From Escallonia rubra (lineage: Eukaryota > Streptophyta > Magnoliopsida > Escalloniales > Escalloniaceae), in contig JAVXUO010003174.1 in the NCBI GenBank assembly GCA_033065855.1, positions 1 to 64,000 of the forward strand: a stretch of DNA of 64,000 bases, in the 5' to 3' direction. Position numbers and translations under genes: made by a program. Each line of letters begins with the position of its first letter. Within the stretch, counting starts at the first letter, position 1. This document shows positions 1-12,565 of this stretch, in pieces. The notes below the pieces were generated by a model. It saw only the letters and a list, made by a program, of their open reading frames with translations, searched no databases and had not been told where the DNA came from.

Positions 1-8
1 CCCATTGG

Positions 9-340
9 TCAGAGCCGCAAGTCAACCTGCCGCAGTTCAGTGGCAATGCTGTAGAAGTAGATGTCAGCCTCGCCGTCGGAGACGAACGCGATCAGATCGG
101 AGTACGCGCCGGAGCGGCTCACATCCTCCTGCCACGACGAGCACCACGAGAAGACGAGGTTGCCCTCGACTGACAGGTGGAATGACAGGGAGTGGGACTT
201 GCCGTCGAAGTTGTCGTAGACGGTGAAGGTGCGGATGTAGTACCTGCCGAGGGGAGGCCCGGGATGACGTAGCAGTTCTTCTTGCCGAAGGAGATCGAGA
301 AGAAGCAGAGGGTCTTCTCCTGGAGATGGATGAACAGATA
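9..340 (-). pseudogene. Malectin-like domain gene fragment (At1g25570-type), frameshifted
   Basis: On the minus strand this encodes a stretch typical of plant malectin-like (di-glucose-binding) domains: GKKNCYVIPG, then GRYYIRTFTVYDN, SVEGNLVFSW, and DGEADIYFYSIAT. The first segment (about 340-256) and the second (about 255-12) are in different frames. The join falls in a run of four G (plus strand 251-254); one more base would restore the frame. After FYSIAT the usual DPP-containing segment is missing and a stop follows at 9-11. It is therefore a broken gene piece, not a working gene. Such domains occur in LRR receptor-like kinases and in At1g25570-like di-glucose-binding LRR proteins; wording is closest to the latter as I remember it. 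The fragment is more GC-rich than its surroundings and lies just inside a Mutator-like terminus (420-582). Confidence 0.75.
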
Positions 341-419
341 GAGACAGAGAGAGAAGACAGTGGGGAAGAAGTGGTAGGGAAATTACAAATTTACCCATGC
401 CAAAATGGCATGTGCACCG

Positions 420-582
420 CACATGACCACTTAACGTCCAAAATTGAACGGACGTCCAATTTTGGAGCTATTTGCAACGGTTTTGTCAACCTCGAGGGAC
501 ACTATTGCAAAAGTTGTAAACACGGGGAAAAAAAAAAAAAAACGTGTAAACCTCAGGGGACAGTTTTGTAATTAACCCTTTA
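420..582. mobile_element. Probable terminus of a Mutator-like element
   Basis: Read inward from 582 on the minus strand, the sequence begins GGGTTAATTACAAAACTGTC and continues with repeated phrases of the type 'GTCCC(T/C)(C/T)GAGGTT(T/G)ACA', the style of many plant Mutator-like element (MULE) terminal repeats. It also contains a perfect short inverted repeat, CCAAAATTG...CAATTTTGG, at about 440-466, and an A15 run near 528-542. The other end would lie left of position 1, so neither the partner repeat nor the target-site duplication can be seen. With the malectin fragment directly inside it, a gene-carrying MULE (Pack-MULE) is a reasonable inference. Confidence 0.45.
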
Positions 583-1006
583 TATTGCCACATTTGGTAA
601 ACAGAAAAAGAAAAAGAAGATGACAAACAAAAGAAACAAACAATGATTCTCACACTCAACCAAATTGAAGTATTTTAAATGGTTAATTTTTTTGGTACAT
701 TTTGAATGGTTAATTAATTAATCATGCTCTCTGTCATCTCCACTTCACATGACTACAGCGCTCTAGTATTATGACGCTAGAACAAGCACAACAGTGACTA
801 CACACCCAGAATGATCCTAGCTAGCTCTCTGAACTCGCCACCTCCACCACCTGAAAGTTAAATCCATGAGCCACTTGTCAGCTCCCTGCACCAATGATCT
901 GAGCCCCATCCTTCACATCACACACAGTAGCCGCATGTGTGACACACTGACCCCAAGATATATACTCTCGCTTGATTACTGTAGACTCGTCTGACCTTGC
1001 TCAAAG
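583..1006 (+). promoter_or_regulatory. Upstream region of the DUF1399 gene with TATA box
   Basis: AT-rich non-coding DNA. TATATA at 959-964 lies 43 bases before the ATG at 1007, so the 5' untranslated region would be very short if this box is used. No other gene is seen in the stretch. Confidence 0.4.
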
Positions 1007-4000
1007 ATGTCAGTTTCCGATGGAACGTCGACCACTAGAAGCCTCAGCGAGATATCGGAGCAGGAAACGGTGAGATTAAGCATAGATCTGGTGGCAGCCG
1101 CCAGGCACAGTCTTGGGTTCTTGAGGCTGGTCGCCGAGTCTCAGTGGCTCCACCACAGACCCACAATGGTCGAAGCCATTAGAAGGCAAGTAGAGAGTTG
1201 TGATGACCTTGGGATGTACTGGTATGCTTTCTTAGCTGAATTATAGGGTTGTTTTGGTCTGGTGGTTGGTGTTGAATTTGCAGGTATGATGAGCTGTGGA
1301 TGCCGTTGATCTCTGATCTCATGGTGGGGTCTAATCCTCCAATGATTGTTCCTCCTCTTGATATTGAATGGGTTTGGTTCTGTCACACTTTAAATCCGGT
1401 ATGGTCTCGTTTAACTTCAATTAGTGGTAGACCCTGTTTGATTGGTGAGAAAATGCATGAAAACAGTCGCAGTAACTATATCATCGCCTGTAGAATCTCG
1501 CAGGTCACTGATACACCTGTAAATTGTTCTTGTTCTGTTAGTTGAGCAAAACTTCTATTGTGGGAAAGTAAACCATTTTCGCATACTAATTTCTGGCATG
1601 TTCTTAACAGAATGTAAACCTCCTTGGCCATTTCAGGTTTGCTATAGGCAGTACTGTGAGTCAAGGTTTTCGAAGCTTATTGGAAAATTTGCTATCTTCA
1701 ATGAAGAGAACGAGGAATACGCGTTGGACGTTTGCAGAGAAATTTGGATCCGCAAATACCCATGCGAGACTTTCGAAAACGAAGTTGATTCCGATATGGA
1801 AGACCCAGTTGGTAGACATGAAGATCTACTGGGGGAAGTATTAAAGCAAAAATGTATCTACACTAGATTTTCTGAGCCATACATGTCGGAGCTTGTATAT
1901 TTGGTCGCAGCAAAACAACGGTACAGGGGGTTTCTGTATATGCTGCAAAAGTTTGGAGATGGGATATCTTGTTTGGTACCTACTTCAGATATATTACTGA
2001 TGTGGTTGACCCATCAGGTGGGTGAGTTCCCTTATCTGATAAGGATTGAAGCATCCAATTTCAACTTCACTTGAATTCAGCGCCTTTAACTTTCTAGCAA
2101 ATTTTATTGCATATAGATTAGCCTGATTTATCACTTTAACCTCCTTCTACTTGCCAAATGTTGCTTGACTTGATGTTTCATTACTGCTTAAGTTCGATTC
2201 AACGTTAATGCCCTGCCAAAACATTTAAAGGCCTCAATTTTGAAACAGGTAGAGTTAATAGAACAACTTTCTCTCACTTATTTATACCCTGCCGGTAAAA
2301 TATTCAACAGCAGCTATGAACCTATGTACTCATTTTAGTTTTAATAATTTTACTGCCAATAGTGAACCAAGATGACTGTACCTGTTCTGCAAAATTGGGA
2401 TTGAATTGTTTTGGTTTAATGATCAGAGCTACCCAACGGCGTACTCTGCGGATGTCAAGGAGAAAGAGGGGTACCTGGGGAAGATGGTTGCAGCATTGGA
2501 AACTGTTAAGGAAGAAGAGGTACAAGAGACAAAGAAGCTGTGGGAGAAAACATTTTATCAACCGTATGAAAAAGCTGGTTGCCCAGTCATTACTGGAGCT
2601 GTTAAGGTCAAGCCGCCGATTTACTGGGTGGTCACCAATACTGATGCCAACGTAAAATACAAGTCCATGGTACCCAGGTTCCTACTTGAGGTTAGTTAGC
2701 ACTTTGGCAATTTTGAGGAAAAAGAGAAGTAAAGAATTACAAGGCAAGAACTTTAGGGGATGCCTTACCTAGTACCTAACACACTTCTCTGCAATTTGGC
2801 ACTTTTACTAATGTTATAAAGTTGTTGGTGACCTCAGAGTGAAAGCAAAGTATGTTTAAGTGGAATGCACTGCTTTTTGTGTCACTACCCCTGGTCTTGG
2901 ATTTGAATGCCTTTTTTTTTTCAAGTTAGAATGTTGTTTTTAAACATGACACTTTCATTTTATTGAAGTATGACCGAACTAAGACCGTAGTTTTCCTAAT
3001 AAACATCTCCTTCGAGTATGAGCCCTACAAGCATAATTGCACGAAGACACTTGTTTGGTTGATCTACTATACATGATAATGTTTCTTTGTTTTCTGTAGA
3101 CTCCCCACACCGCCACCCTTCAAATAGAAAGAGGAAAAAGATCAGAATATAAAAGATACGAGTATAAGAATATTACTATGAAATCGAGTTAAAGTGTGCA
3201 CTTTGTTCTTGCCACTGGTTGTATCCTTGGGATCTTGAGTGTTTGGACTACAAGTTTTGCATTTCCTTCGCTATTTAGTATTTGCTTTTTATAAATACAA
3301 ACACTAACTGGGCTACAGTATTCTATAAAGGGCTTGTGGATGCTTGAATTATTCTAGTTTCACTTTTCCAGGTTTTGGGCATCGTAATAGATGGTTCGCT
3401 AACTGTAGTACAGTATTTTGATATTAAAGCAGTTGGCAGAATACATAAAAGTAAGAAGTTTGTTAAGTATTCATACCTATATCTTATGCAGTATCTAAAG
3501 GTATTGGTGGCTTAAGCATGATGCATTGTCGCCGTAAATGGGGAAAAGGAAATGCTATAGAGTTGGGTGACTTTCCTACTATATATCTTGGTTTGCCTTT
3601 GCATTCGAATTTCTGGGCTAAGGCATTTGGGATCTAGTGGCAGAACACTTTGACAGGAGCTTCTTGGTCTGAAGCGTCAATAAATACAAATGTCAAAGTT
3701 TGATATATACATACATTTATACATGCAATCGTACATATACCTTGGGATGGGAGGGTGGGGGTGGAGGGACTCCAATTTTTGAACACTCTGCTTAGTGCAC
3801 CTCTCACCAAGTGTTGGCACATAGGGAATGATATTCGGATTTCTGTTGTACCTCGTATTGTAAGAAATGTCCATAAACCCTTCTGTGGATAGTGTTTGAA
3901 TAGTTTGAAAGCTAGTAGACTAGAAGTGCTTAAAAGGTTCTAACATCAAATCCATCCATTGGGCCGAACTACGATATGATGTCACTAACTTACAACACAG

Positions 4001-6026
4001 GTTTGTGTAATGGTGAGGCTAAACTCAGATACAAAGAACATGCAAGGTGATAGTACAAATGAGTTCCTGCGTTGCCGGATGATAAGAGGCCATGGGGACC
4101 TCAAGCTTAATACACCAATTCACAAGTTCCCTTTGGATTCATGGAAGAAAGCTTGGCATCTTTACTGTGAGTTTGGAACCAAAGGAGTTGTAACTGAGCT
4201 GCGTGGCCGTGGTGGTCACTGTTTCAAAGGAAGTCACTTGCGAGACAGTGTGACATTTGCTTGGAATGATCTACTACGTGCACCTTCACTCACCCTGGGC
4301 AAAGAATGTGATGAAAAAGTAAGGGTGGTTGCTTCGATGACCCCACCTGTTCAAGGAGCTTACTTGTTAAAATGTGTTCCAGATCGTGTCACAGATGACT
4401 CGGGAGCGATGGTATCAGATGTTATTCTGAGAATGAACCAGTATCGACCTCAAGAAGGCCGGTGGTTGTCCCGCACTGTTCTAGATCATTTGGGGAGAGA
4501 GTGTTTCATTCTTCGAATGAGGTTGAGTTTCACTTCTTTATATAGATGTTTGACTCGGAAAATATTAATCTAGATTAGAAGTAATAGTTTTTCTCTTTTC
4601 TTCAATAAAATAAAAGTTGTGTACTTTTCTTAATTCTGAGTGTGGATGCAAATGACAGAGTAGGAGCAGGATTCTGGAGGAGAGGCGGTGAAACTCCTTC
4701 AAATGTAAAACATGAGGACAGGATTGTAGAGATTCTTGAAGGTCCTTGGTCTTATGTAGCTGGCTCAATTGGTGAAACTCCAGGTATGTAGTTACCAATT
4801 AGATATATATCTTGTTTGCCAACTTGGGATTTCACATGTTAAACATCGTCTTATTGTTCAGAAAGAAAAGAGAACCTATTGAGATCTAGGTACATAATGT
4901 TTGGTTATATAAAAGACTGCTCGTTATGAGAATGACCATTGAAGATTTTATCTCCTGTTTATGTTGTGCTGTGTAACACTCAAGGTCTAGGTCTTTGTTT
5001 TTTTTTTCAGTTAAACAAAGGTGCATAGAATATTAAGGAAAATGTTTTACGAATGTTGTCGATTCTATTAGCTTTAGAGTTGTCAAACGTATGGTTACTG
5101 CAAAAGATGCAATTTTCACGGAAACGCTGGTAATTTTGTCCCCCATATTTCATTAGTTTTCAGGTTGTGCTGTCATCTAATGCAGGGAAAGTGGTAGGGA
5201 CTGCAACACCAAAAGTGCCATCAGAAGGGTGGCAAGCTTCATGGAGCTTTTCAGCTGGAGATGAATTGCTTATACGGTGGGAACCCTCAACATCCATACC
5301 AGGCTTGTCTTTTCAGCTTACAAGCTGTACATCTACTGAGTCATTGGTGAGTCGACAATACACTTTTGCTGCCAAAGGAGGAGTGTGCCTATTGCCGACT
5401 GTTGGCGTCGATCATAAAACAACTTATTATTGCAGGTAAGGCTGTTGAAAGGGCGGCAAATAGAGTGTGGTACAGAAGTAAAAGAAAGCAGACATGTCAA
5501 TGATGAAACGGAAGAGGAGGAAGAAGATGGTTTTGTGACGCTGGTTCGATACTCTGAGGAGAACCCAACTGGAAAAGCGACAGCCCTTCTAAACTGGAAG
5601 CTTTCGGTGGTAGAACTGCTGCCCGAAGAAGATGCTGTTTTTGTGCTGCTTCTGTGCATGTCGATACTCAGAAGTGTATCGGAAATAAGGAAAGAAGACG
5701 TGGGAAATTTGTTGCTTAGAAGGCGGCAAAAGGAAGCTAAGCCTGGAACCAGAAACTGGGGATCAGTTATACTCCATCCTTCGTCTTCCTCGTGTTCTCC
5801 ATCCATGTCTTCGCCTCATCTTCACCCTTGGTATTGGAATGCCAAGGCGGTTATGGCCTCAGATGGAGTGGATCAGGTGACGAGGCAACCGGCTTTAAGT
5901 TATTCACCGGAGGAAGGTGGTGATAAGCTGTACAAGCGAGGGTTAATTGCTCGAATTGCGACAACGATTCATCAGGTCAATTGCAGCAAAATAACTTCAA
6001 ATTTTGAGGAACATGATCTTCTGTAG
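1007..6026 (+). CDS. GRDP/DUF1399 family protein (glycine-rich-domain-like), 8 exons
   Basis: Exons 1007-1185, 1284-1398, 1637-2017, 2427-2690, 4001-4521, 4659-4783, 5186-5346 and 5436-6026 join into one frame of 778 residues (stop 6024-6026). Residues about 40-235 carry the conserved GRDP (DUF1399) core: ESQWLH, YDELWMPLISDLM, DIEWVWFCHTLNPV, RQYC, YLVAAKQRYRGFL and DILLMWLTHQ, then SYPTAY in exon 4. Arabidopsis GRDP1 and GRDP2 of this family affect stress and growth; the biochemical role is unclear. No glycine-rich tail is present. The C-terminus (about 583-778) instead has an acidic run and a serine-rich stretch, resembling the shorter At1g56230-type members. The start is the first ATG after the TATA box. 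Intron 1 has a GC donor (ag|GCAAGT); the others are GT-AG. Intron 4 (1.3 kb) holds a LINE scrap. Confidence 0.93.
3480..3660 (+). mobile_element. LINE reverse-transcriptase scrap in intron 4
   Basis: The plus strand reads ELGDFPTIYLGLPLHSNFWA in one frame and then stops. YLGLPLG/H followed by a W-x(5-8)-V/A stretch is the conserved segment downstream of the catalytic region in plant L1-type reverse transcriptases. Only about 60 residues' worth is recognisable; the rest of the intron (2691-4000) shows nothing coding. Confidence 0.55.
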
Positions 6027-6291
6027 GTTTAGGTTGTACATGTGTCATGTTACATAATTTCAGGAATATGAACGTATAATCACAACGTTGGTTGCGAAGC
6101 AAGATAATATACGTCAGATCTGGATGTTTTGGCTTCTCCAGTTCCAGCTACGGCATGTGTAAACTAATGGCAGTTCAGGGGTAATGGTAAATTGGTGACG
6201 ATCTACCCTTCGATTTTAGGTTTAACTTGAATAATAAGCCTCCACTAATGACAGTTCAGGGGTAATAGTTACTATCTAAGTTTTGATTCTT
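6027..6291. other. 3' flank of the DUF1399 gene; short direct repeat
   Basis: Probable 3' untranslated and downstream sequence. A 23-bp segment, ACTAATGRCAGTTCAGGGGT plus AAT, occurs at 6163-6185 and again at 6244-6266 with one mismatch (81 bp apart). No gene is visible. Confidence 0.6.
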
Positions 6292-6449
6292 TTTTTGAAA
6301 CCTGGTAAGAACCCTACTTGCTATATTAACCGGCATCCAAGTACAACCGTTTCACAAAGCCTAGCCATATAATCAGAAGATCCATATACACAAAAAACAA
6401 CAAGCACACACACTAAAGTATTAACAATGACCCAAGTTGCCCAACCCAC

Positions 6450-9400
6450 CCTACAATGGTTGATGCGATGCTACTTCCGCACGAGTTCGCAAAATAGCCT
6501 GGCCACCTGGAGCCCGCCAGTCCATGGACACTGGGAGACACCATCTTCGGGCAACACGGGCTAATTTTCGAGCTTCAGCTAGACCGTGTTGACTCGCCAC
6601 ACTTAGGGAGCAGAACTGAGTGTCGTCCAACCTATAATACAAATAAAAAATGGCCAGGAAACTTGTTGTGGACATATCATCCTTCCCTGACAACTGTATG
6701 AACCAAGAAGCAGCATTAGTAAATAACTTGAGATAAAAAAAAATCATTAGTCAAAGCCCAGTAAACAGTACAAGCAAGAGCAAACAGTGATGCCACAAAT
6801 CTATCAGTACAACATATCGCCCATGCAAATGACCTTACGTAATGCTCATTCGCATCAACTGCTTCCATATCAATACCCACACATAATCTCTCAGGTACCC
6901 AAACCATACTAAAGTGTAAACAAGCAGCCGTGCTTGCCACGTCAGGAGAACCCTGAGAGGAGAGAATAATGGACCTGCTTGAACCCAGGTGTGGTCGCCC
7001 TGCTTGTACAGTCGAGCCTACACCCTTGGTTTGCTGTGCTTGGGTCTATTGACGCACATACAAAACAACCGAATTGGACTGCGTCATACGATTAGTATGA
7101 GCAATAACATTGCCCGGAATAAATCTGGCCTCACCACATCACAATAAATGAATAAATGTGAGGCGGACTCCTTAGAACGCAAACATTATGGGCATTCGAT
7201 GGTAGTCACAATATTCATGTGGCATAACGCAACCCGTGTCGGAAGGCGGTCCCACAAACATAGCCATAAGAAAATTATAAGATTTTGAAGGAGCCTAAAT
7301 TTCCACAGACGACGCCACACGCTCAATTGTATGGTGGGAAAGGTGATAGACCTGCGGCCTTCCGATGCCAAAAGCAGGTAAGCCGATCCAATAGTAAATT
7401 CGTCATGAGCCAAAGGTGCCCAATACCATTGGTCTCGATACGCGTATCGCGACAAATATAAGCTCCAAATGGCCTTAACCACCGGGCCGGGGAGATGTGC
7501 CGCAAGTTTATTGCGTATCCACCCCTGTTGAGGATCCAGGACATCTACTACTGTCCATTGGTGTGTCTGAGCAGATTGTAAAGCCTTAAGCGATTGAGTG
7601 AATATCTAGGTACCCAATTGTCCTCCCAAAACCTAAAAGTGAAAGACGTGGTAACCTGACACCATAGTCTTTTAAGGAGGAGATTTTGTCCAAATAGAAA
7701 CCCTTTTTAGCTATACGAGCTTCGGCCATCAGATTTGCAATGTAGAAAATTTTCTCGTTGATAATAGTTGCCTAAGAGCACCTGACTGAGCAAGCTTTAT
7801 GGATTCCAAAGCATGCGCGCACCTACTTTAGCAAGAAGTGCCTGATTTATCCACTAAATATTTCGCAAGCGTAACCCCTCATGGCAGTGGGGTTGACTCA
7901 AATGCTTCCAACTGATCCAGTGAAGGTGGCATTCGAAGGTTGTGCCAGACCAGAAGAAATTAGCAAGCATGGAGTGAACTTCATGACAAAAGTGTGCCGG
8001 TAATTGAATTACCGACATATAATGACTAAGCATAGGCCAGACTACAGCTTTAATCAGCGTCAAGCGGCCTGCTCGACTAAGGAATAAACTTGTCCACCCT
8101 TGGCATTTTTGCTTGATTCAGTCCATTAAGCCTGCCAAGATGTCTTTCTTGTGCTTCATCCAGTTTAACTAGATCCCTAGATATTTGCCTGAGCCCGAAC
8201 TCAACGGGACTTTAAGCATATGCCTTGCAAATTTGGCTAACCTCCAAGGACTATTCATGCTCACATTAAGGGTGGATTTGCCGTAATTAATCATTTGGCC
8301 AGATTGGTGGCAATAGCCTGCTAAGGTATGCTGTAGGTAGTGGATAAAATCATAGGTAAGGTGAAAAAAAAGGAAGCTGTCATTTACAAAAAAACAGATG
8401 CGTAATGGGGGGAGACTTTCTAGATACCGCAATACCTCTCAGATCGTTGGATGACATGCCTGCACATAAAGCTGCAGATAAAGCCTCCGGACACAGAAGA
8501 AAGAGAAATAGGGACAGTGGGTCTCCCTGACGTAGTTCTGACCGGGGCTTTAATAAGGGACCTGGCCTACCGTTAACCAGTACTGAATATGCAACAGTTG
8601 AAACACACTGCATTATCAACCTCACCCAATACGAGGAAAAGCCAATGGTAGTTAGCACCTGTTCCAAAAAATCCCATCGGATTTGATCATAGGCTATACT
8701 CATGTCTAACTTTAATGCACCTATCGGCTTTTGCCCTGTCATTTAGTGTCGAATGAAGTATACTAACTCTAGCGCAAGGAGAACGTTGTCTTGTATATGT
8801 CGATCTGGAACAAAACCGTTTTGAAACTAAGAGATTAGAGAACCCATAACCTGTCGAAGCCGGTTAACCAAGATCTTAGAAATCAATTTTGTAAAGGACG
8901 TTGCACAAACTGATTGGCTTGAAGTCATTTATCGACTCCAGGTGCGATTTGTTTGGAACAAGGACGATGAAGGTCCTATTATTTCCCTTCAGCATCTTAC
9001 CGGAGCGAAGAATCAACAGAACAGCCGAGGTGACTGATGGACCCACAATATGCCAGTAGTGTTGAAAAAATAGCGCTGACATACCATCAGGACCAAGAGC
9101 CTTAAGTCCTCCAATTTGCTTGATGGCTAAATCCACCTCATAGTCAGAGAAGGGTCGATCGAGTAATCTCAATTGTGCGGGAGCTAGGCGACATCGCAGA
9201 TGCCTCACGATTGAGTAGCTGCCAAGATTATGCCCGGTGAACTCTGAATCCGAGCAAGAGAACAATTCGTAGAAGTAATCTTGAAAGAGATCCCTAATGT
9301 GATGTTAATCTTAGTCTAGGTACTGGCGGATGTAAGTAGGCAAGCCACATGATTTCGTTGCCTACAAATGTGGCAAGTCAAGTGAAAGAATCGTGTATTA

Positions 9401-10461
9401 CTTTCCCCTAGTGGCAACCATCGCTCACTACTCCTTTGGGCCTAATACATTTCTTCACAAGTTAAAAGATGATCATATTGAGCTTGTAAGTCCTAATCAC
9501 GTCTTTGTTCTTGCTATGTGTCCACATGTGCCTGGCCACTAGTAATAAGTCGCTGAAGAGAACTAATCCACGAGGATAAGTTCCCAATTGCTGAGCGATT
9601 CCAGAGTTTGACGTCAGCCTTCAAAGATCGAAGATGTTGCACCACTCGGTACATTGGTGATCCCGAGATCTGGCAACCCCAAGCATCTCTCTCCAATTGT
9701 TGACACCCTGGTTATTGTAGCCACATAGCCTCAAAACGAAAAGGCCTACTCCACCATACCTGTATCGACTTGGTATTCAACGAAATAAGAGCGTGGTCCG
9801 ACCTGAAAATGGACATATTCCTAGACTCTGCATCAGGGAATAAGGACCGCTAAGGCAAATTGGCAAAAACTCGATCTAACACCTCATAAGTACACCCGTT
9901 GTCTCGTCGATTGTTAGTCTATGTGTACTTAGGCCCGTTAACATGGATGGATAGAAGACACAGAGAGTCGAGGAAAGCCTGTAAGTCGGCATAACCTGAA
10001 ATTGAGTGGCGATGAATGCCACATTTATCCGTGGATGAAAGAACTTGATTAAAATCGCCTACGAGCATAAGGCTCCCCCTGTACGAAGACAAGATAGCTG
10101 CTAATTGCCCCCAGATCGCTCTATGCTCAAATGCTGGATGCCCATAAATAAATTCCGCGTGCCATGAATAATTAAATTCATCCGTGACTTGCATCAAAAT
10201 TAGGTGCGCATTTTTAAAGACTAGATTCATTTGAAGCGAGTCATCCCACCCTAATAATAATCTTCCTGCAGACGCATAAGCCTCAAACCCAACCAAACAC
10301 GGAAACCCGCATCGCAGTAACTTCTGAAATACAAATTGTACCTCGAATTTGGTCTCCATTAGGAACACAACATTAGGCCGCGCCACTCGGAGAGCTTTCC
10401 CGAGCGCCCAAACTGTGAGGGTGTTCCCAAGCCCCCGACAATTCCAACTGAAAAGTTTCAT
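6450..10461 (-). pseudogene. LINE ORF2 (endonuclease, reverse transcriptase, zf-RVT, RNase H remnant)
   Basis: Endonuclease (10461 to about 9700): SWNCRGLGN, VFLMETK and LMLVGDFNQVL are the standard AP-endonuclease motifs. Reverse transcriptase (about 9265-8169): KALGPDGMS, PISLCNVLYKI, KLDMSIAYDQIRWDFL and LRQGDPLSLFLF. The catalytic box, normally F/Y-A-D-D, reads FVND, so the first metal-binding Asp is lost. zf-RVT (about 7544-7140): a W-RLWKFRLLQNLIIFLWL stretch, then DRLPTRVAL. RNase H remnant (about 6940-6450): VDANEHYVRSFAWAI followed by RFVASLFAL. The reading frame changes and stops many times. The enzyme would have made cDNA by target-primed reverse transcription in the nucleus; this copy cannot. 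Confidence 0.9.
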
Positions 10462-11362
10462 TAATACCATTGGGGTTATTTTGGGAAAACCACCGAAACC
10501 TCACAGCAGTCACTAATATCCATATCAATATCAATAGGCATATCAATATATAACGACTGAGGCAATGAAAGCGCCATACCTGGCGGCAGAGGTTGCTGGC
10601 TAGTTGTTGCCCGGTGTTTCTTGTAACCTCCTCCACAGCAGTCGCCCCAGCTACACGCTTTCGGGAGCTCGCTGAGGTTGCATGGGAGTAATGAGAAGCC
10701 ACTTACCCCCCAACTGTCGCCTCAGCCTGAACTGCTGACCCAACATCAGAAGATACTGAAATAATCGAGAGATAGGTTTAGCCGACGAGCCCCCAGATCC
10801 TCCGAGGGATCTGTCTTCGAGTCTGAATGTTGTTCTATAGGGGTTGAGCGCTAAGCTACTTGGGAAACTAGGTACAACCATATGAAAGCCTGGCGTAACC
10901 AAACCCCGAGGTGTATCCCCACCATCAAGGACGCCGAGAGCTGTGCCCGGGCTATGCCCCCATGTGAACGTGGAACATGTGGTTCTGAATTACCATGTGT
11001 AGCAGTGTTTAACCCGACCCTTTGTCCAATATGCCCTTGATCACCATTGCCTAAAGTCTGCAGGCCCATAGTGGAAATCTCATTATTCATCTCCATGTCC
11101 ATTTCATTTATCCCATTAGCATTCGACCCATTAGTCCTCTGCATGTCCATTTAATTTATCCCATTATTATTCAGCCCATGAAGAATAAGGGGCCTAGGCC
11201 CACTAGAATGGCCCTCCATATTATTGATCCTAATTGTCTCCATCTCCCCAGAAGAGACGACGGCAGCAAGGTCAACACCTTGAATTTGCCGTCGCTCTTC
11301 CTCCAAGCCACCGCCAGTAAATGTTGACCACTGCCCCGCTGCTCTTCCACTTCAGCCGCCAT

Positions 11363-12565
11363 CTATCTGCCAAGTGCACGGCAACTTGGCATTCCCACCT
11401 TCCTCTGTTGCCGCAGCCACGTGGCAACCGGTGAGAGGGCCGAATCCACCTCGGCCGCATGCTGCTCACCGCCTCCAGTTTCGACCGTCTCTATCGCTGT
11501 CGACGACTGAGCCCCCGATCCCCTTTCCATCACTGGTGACCTGGAACTTGGCTGTCCACTATGCGTTGACGCAGGTTGATTACTACCTGCCTGCCCCGAT
11601 GAAGTTTCCGATGAGTGGTCGTCAGAAATGAATAATGCTTGTAAGTCTTCTAACGATTGCTCCGATTCCATTGAGTGCCTTCGATCATGATAGTCAAACC
11701 ATAAATCAGCCATACCATCCACTTCTACCAATTGCACATGGCTAGTACGATTAAAATTTGTGTTTGACCATGCCAGTAGTTGTTCGTCGAATAGTGCACG
11801 ATGGTCTTGCTGTAGTAGTTCCAAATGCGGTGCCAGTGCAGATCGCACAAATCCCTGATAAACCCCGTAACTAGCCTCCTCTATAGATTTGGTGCATATA
11901 TAGTTGGAATGCCCAATTACACCACAGCGGAAGCACACCCGAAATATTTTCTTGTAGCTAAACAGAATCTACCATGGCCTTCGATTACCCAGCAATTCCA
12001 CATATGTTCCTGCCATAACCGACTTGAAAGGATTGATAGGAACCGAGACTTGAATGTATTCGTATTTCTGATTGTCGTCCAGAGGCCAATCGACTGCTAC
12101 CACAGGACCAGCCGCCCGGGCAATAAGCATAGCATCTTCTTCATTGAAGTACTCATATGGTAGCCTCTGTAGCTGTATCCATACTGTAGTTTCGTTGAAC
12201 CTATGTTCATGGAGTGGGGTATTAGGAATTGTGGCCTTGAGGATGACCAACGCCCAACACAAATTCCACGGGCTGCCGGCCAAAAATAGATCCCTTGCAT
12301 CCTCCCGTTCAAAGTGAAACAGGTACAAACCTTTGGCTCTTTCGATTAGGATAAAACCCTTGCCATCCTAATGCGCTTGTACCTCATGTTGTACACGACG
12401 TGTGGAAATTTTTTGAAAATCTACAAACTTCCCAACTAACGTAGAAGCCCATCGTGCATGTGCATCCAAAACGCATGCCGAATTTGCGAGTATTAACCAT
12501 CCTCTCCTATCAATCGAGTCACTTGCTTCAGTGTTAGTGTTCCCATAGCTAGGACTAGACATCAT
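11363..12565 (-). pseudogene. LINE ORF1 (DUF4283 plus CCHC zinc knuckle), broken
   Basis: ORF1 proteins of plant LINEs bind the element RNA. The frame starts at ATG 12565 (MMSSPSYG) and carries the DUF4283 pattern: LVGKFVDFQKISTRRVQ, GLYLFHFEREDARD, GSPWNLCWALVI, WIQLQRLPYEYFNEEDA and NPFKSVMAGTYVELLGNR. It ends with a CX2CX4HX4C knuckle, CFRCGVIGHSNYIC. In-frame TAG codons interrupt it just after VQAH (about 12370), where a Trp is expected, and just after RRPW (about 11970). A low-complexity Ser/Gln-rich tail follows; relics in several frames continue towards 10500. Confidence 0.88.

Noticed and set aside
9..422. A 137-codon minus-strand open frame as an intact gene
   Set aside because: Only its second part matches the malectin domain; the first part is the wrong frame of the same domain. 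It is a pseudogene fragment.
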